The notes under the pieces: generated by a model
Seen by the model: the letters and a program-made list of their open reading frames with translations, nothing else
The model's database searches: none
What the model was told of the DNA's origin: nothing
Shown: one piece after another, positions 61,966-64,000 of the stretch
Layout: each line of letters begins with the position of its first letter
Position numbering within the stretch: position 1 is the stretch's first letter
Position numbers and translations under genes: made by a program
Assembly (NCBI RefSeq): GCF_900114785.1
Contig: NZ_FOUG01000007.1
Location: forward strand, 287,624-351,623
From: Variovorax sp. OV329
Lineage (GTDB): Bacteria; Pseudomonadota; Gammaproteobacteria; Burkholderiales; Burkholderiaceae_C
Length of the DNA stretch: 64,000 bases
Reading direction: 5' to 3'

Positions 61966-63848
61966 CTGCGCGGCTTCTTCCTGGCGGGCGCTGCGCTGGC
62001 CTTCGCGGCGCGCGCCTTGCCATCGCTGGCCTGTGGCGCCGATGCCAGCCGCTCGCCCTTGCGGCTGAAGCGCTCGATGCGCTGGCGCGACAGGCCCAGC
62101 AGGCGCACGGTGTTCACCAGCGCCATGTGGCTGAAGGCCTGCGGGAAGTTGCCCAGCATGCGGCCGGTGGCGCCGTCGATTTCCTCGGACAGCAGGCCCA
62201 CGTCGTTGCGCAGCGCCATCACGCGCTCGAACAGGGCCTCGGCCTCTGCGCGCCGGCCCACCAGCGCCAGGCCGTCGACCAGCCAGAAGCTGCAGGGCAG
62301 GAAGCTGCCCTCGCCCGGCGGCAGGGCGTCCACACCCGTCGCGGTCTGGTAGCGCCACACCAAGGGGCCGCGGCTGAGTTCGCGCCGCACCGCTTCCACC
62401 GTGCCCTTCACGCGCGGGTCCTCCGGCGGCAGGAAGCCCACCTGCGGAATCAGCAGCAGGCTGGCGTCCAGCTCGCTGCCGCCCAGGCATTGAACGAAGC
62501 TCTTGCGCTTGCGGTTGTAGCCCTCGCGGCAGACACGCGCGTGGATGGTGTCGCGCAACTCGCGCCAACGGTCCACCGGTCCGTCCAGGCCGAACTGCTC
62601 CACAGACTTCACCGCGCGGTCGAAGGCCACCCAGGCCATCACCTTGGAATGCGTGAACTGGCGGCGCGGGCCACGGATTTCCCAGATGCCCTCGTCCGGG
62701 TCGGCCCAGTGCTTCTCGAGGAAGTCAAGCAGCGCGTGCTGGATGCGCCAGGCATGCGGCCGCGGCGGCAGCCCGGCGCGGCGGGCCAGGTGCAACGTGT
62801 CCATCAGCTCGCCGTAGGTGTCCAGCTGCAACTGGCGCGCGGCCGCATTGCCCACCCGCACGGGCGCGGCGCCTTCGTAGCCGGGCAGCCAGTCCAGCTC
62901 GTACTCGTCCACGCGGCGCTCGCCGGTCACGCTGTAGAGGGTCTGGATGTCGGCCGGCCGGCCGGCGATGGCGCGCAGCAGCCATTCGCGCCAGGCGCCC
63001 GCCTCCTCGGTGTAGCCCGCGAGCAGCAGCGTGTTGAGGGTGAAGGTGGCGTCGCGCAGCCAGCAGTAGCGGTAGTCCCAGTTGCGCACGCCGCCGGGCT
63101 CCTCGGGCAGCGAGGTGGTGGGCGCCGCGACGATGCCGCCCGAGGGCTTGTAGGTCAGCGCCTTGAGGGTGATGAGCGAGCGCAGCACGTCGGCCTTGCC
63201 GCGGCCGCGGTAGCTGCAGCGTGCGGACCATTCCTTCCATTGCCGCTCGGTGGCTTCGAGCAGCTTGCGCGGCGATTGCGGCGGACGCGCCGGCAGGTGC
63301 GAGGCGCGGTGGCTCAGCTGCATGGGGATGCACTCGCCCGCCGACACCTCGAACTCGGCCAGCGTGCGCAGCTGGCGGCCATGCGTCTTGACCGGCGTGC
63401 GCAGTTTCAGCGTATCGGGGCCGGCGGTCGCCACCAGCGTGCCGTCCTCGCGGCGCACCCAGGGCACGATGGAGCCGTAGTCGAAGCGCATGACCAGCTC
63501 CATGTGCATCGGCACGCGGCCACGCAGGCCCTCGACCATGCGCAGCACGTCGGCCCGGCCGTTGGACATGGGCATGCAGTCGGTGATGCGGACCGCACCC
63601 TCGGCGGTCTCGAAGGTGGTTTCCAGCACCAGCGTGCCGGGGCGGTAGCGGCGCGTGACCCGCCGCGGCTCCTTCACCGGCGCAACCAGCCAGCGCCCGT
63701 GTTCCGGACCGCCCAGCAGCGCGGCGAAGCAGGCCGGCGCGTCGAAGCGCGGCAGGCACAGCCAGTCGATGGAACCGTTGCGGCCCACCAGGGCCGCGGT
63801 GTGGCAGTCGCCGATGAGGGCGTAGTCTTCAATGGGTTGCGAAGGCAC
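61962..63848 (-). CDS. Glycoside hydrolase family 15 (glucoamylase/trehalase-like)
   Basis: About 628 residues: IEDYALIGDCHTAALVGRNGSIDWLCLPRFDAPACFA start, then the (alpha/alpha)6 catalytic barrel with GGVRNWDYRYCWLRDATFT, TLYSVTGERRVDEYELDWLPGYEG, CSFWLVDGLAL and LLSEEIDGATGRMLGN (catalytic Glu candidate). A basic Ala/Lys-rich tail ends the protein. Actinobacterial and proteobacterial relatives hydrolyse trehalose or maltose-type sugars. I chose the GTG at 63848, which gives the usual N-terminus. Confidence 0.9.
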   Translation of the reverse strand: MPSQPIEDYALIGDCHTAALVGRNGSIDWLCLPRFDAPACFAALLGGPEHGRWLVAPVKEPRRVTRRYRPGTLVLETTFETAEGAVRITDCMPMSNGRADVLRMVEGLRGRVPMHMELVMRFDYGSIVPWVRREDGTLVATAGPDTLKLRTPVKTHGRQLRTLAEFEVSAGECIPMQLSHRASHLPARPPQSPRKLLEATERQWKEWSARCSYRGRGKADVLRSLITLKALTYKPSGGIVAAPTTSLPEEPGGVRNWDYRYCWLRDATFTLNTLLLAGYTEEAGAWREWLLRAIAGRPADIQTLYSVTGERRVDEYELDWLPGYEGAAPVRVGNAAARQLQLDTYGELMDTLHLARRAGLPPRPHAWRIQHALLDFLEKHWADPDEGIWEIRGPRRQFTHSKVMAWVAFDRAVKSVEQFGLDGPVDRWRELRDTIHARVCREGYNRKRKSFVQCLGGSELDASLLLIPQVGFLPPEDPRVKGTVEAVRRELSRGPLVWRYQTATGVDALPPGEGSFLPCSFWLVDGLALVGRRAEAEALFERVMALRNDVGLLSEEIDGATGRMLGNFPQAFSHMALVNTVRLLGLSRQRIERFSRKGERLASAPQASDGKARAAKASAAPARKKPRS

Positions 63849-63895
63849 TGGCCACAGCGTAGCAGCGGCGGCGCGACGCTGCACGGCGGCGTGGG

Positions 63896-64000
63896 CTACT
63901 CGATTGCCTTGCCCATGTCCTCGACCACCTTCTTGGCGTCCCCGAAGACCATCATGGTCTTGTCCATGTAGAACAACTCGTTGTCCAGACCCGCGTAGCC
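63896..64000 (-). CDS. pntB: NAD(P) transhydrogenase beta subunit, C-terminal end
   Basis: The last 34 residues are visible: [21 protein letters not shown], then [13 protein letters not shown], followed by a TAG stop. This is the conserved end of PntB (NADP-binding domain III), the membrane subunit that drives NADPH formation with the proton gradient. The gene continues beyond the window. Confidence 0.9.
   Translation of the reverse strand, partial: GYAGLDNELFYMDKTMMVFGDAKKVVEDMGKAIE

Overview
The window is high-GC DNA of the kind found in Betaproteobacteria, most likely Burkholderiales/Comamonadaceae (Variovorax- or Ramlibacter-like). This is inferred from the dapC-dapD-dapE order with a PilT/PilU-type ATPase inserted, the Bug/TctC-type solute-binding protein, the many LysR regulators, and long antisense open frames typical of GC-rich codon use. 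I saw no tRNA, rRNA, insertion sequence, prophage, CRISPR array or replication origin.

Layout. 1-3618: flotillin C-terminus, two SRPBCC proteins (one fused to a quinone-oxidoreductase-like enzyme), a VOC protein and a TacA/TacT-type toxin-antitoxin pair. 3664-11249: core genes (dapC, dapD, PilU-like ATPase, dapE, prmB, an ABC-F ATPase). 11519-17958: a catabolic operon with a polar amino-acid-type ABC importer, a class V aminotransferase-like enzyme, a dihydropyrimidinase/hydantoinase, an RpiR regulator and an ureidoglycolate-lyase-like enzyme. 18308-27797: small operons (coniferyl-aldehyde-dehydrogenase-like enzyme, MsrA, LMW phosphatase; orphan DctP with a divergent IclR regulator; tannase-family lipoprotein with a divergent MarR regulator). 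27833-31460: a signalling block with a hybrid histidine kinase, an OmpR-type regulator and a lone receiver.

31703-58067 is the most unusual part: a long accessory region of hydrolases, Ohr/OsmC proteins, AhpD-like, NmrA-like, peroxiredoxin-like, cupin, bestrophin, ETF-QO, SDR and small secreted or membrane proteins, interspersed with two AfsR/CadC-like winged-helix ATPases, two LysR proteins and two NarL/LuxR proteins. Eight transcription units here begin with the same gap-free 72-bp element. It has a TGnTG-N9-CAnCA dyad (LysR-type T-N11-A), then two CCTAC-like boxes 23 bp apart, the second looking like a -10 region, 29-87 nt before the first start codon. I read this as a multi-operon regulon, apparently for chemical (peroxide, electrophile or acyl/halo-organic) stress. 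The function and the identity of the regulator are inference.

58074-64000: a LysR gene next to an M20 peptidase and a Bug solute-binding protein, a stand-alone RNA-polymerase alpha-CTD-like protein, a GH15 glucoamylase/trehalase-like enzyme and the C-terminal end of pntB.
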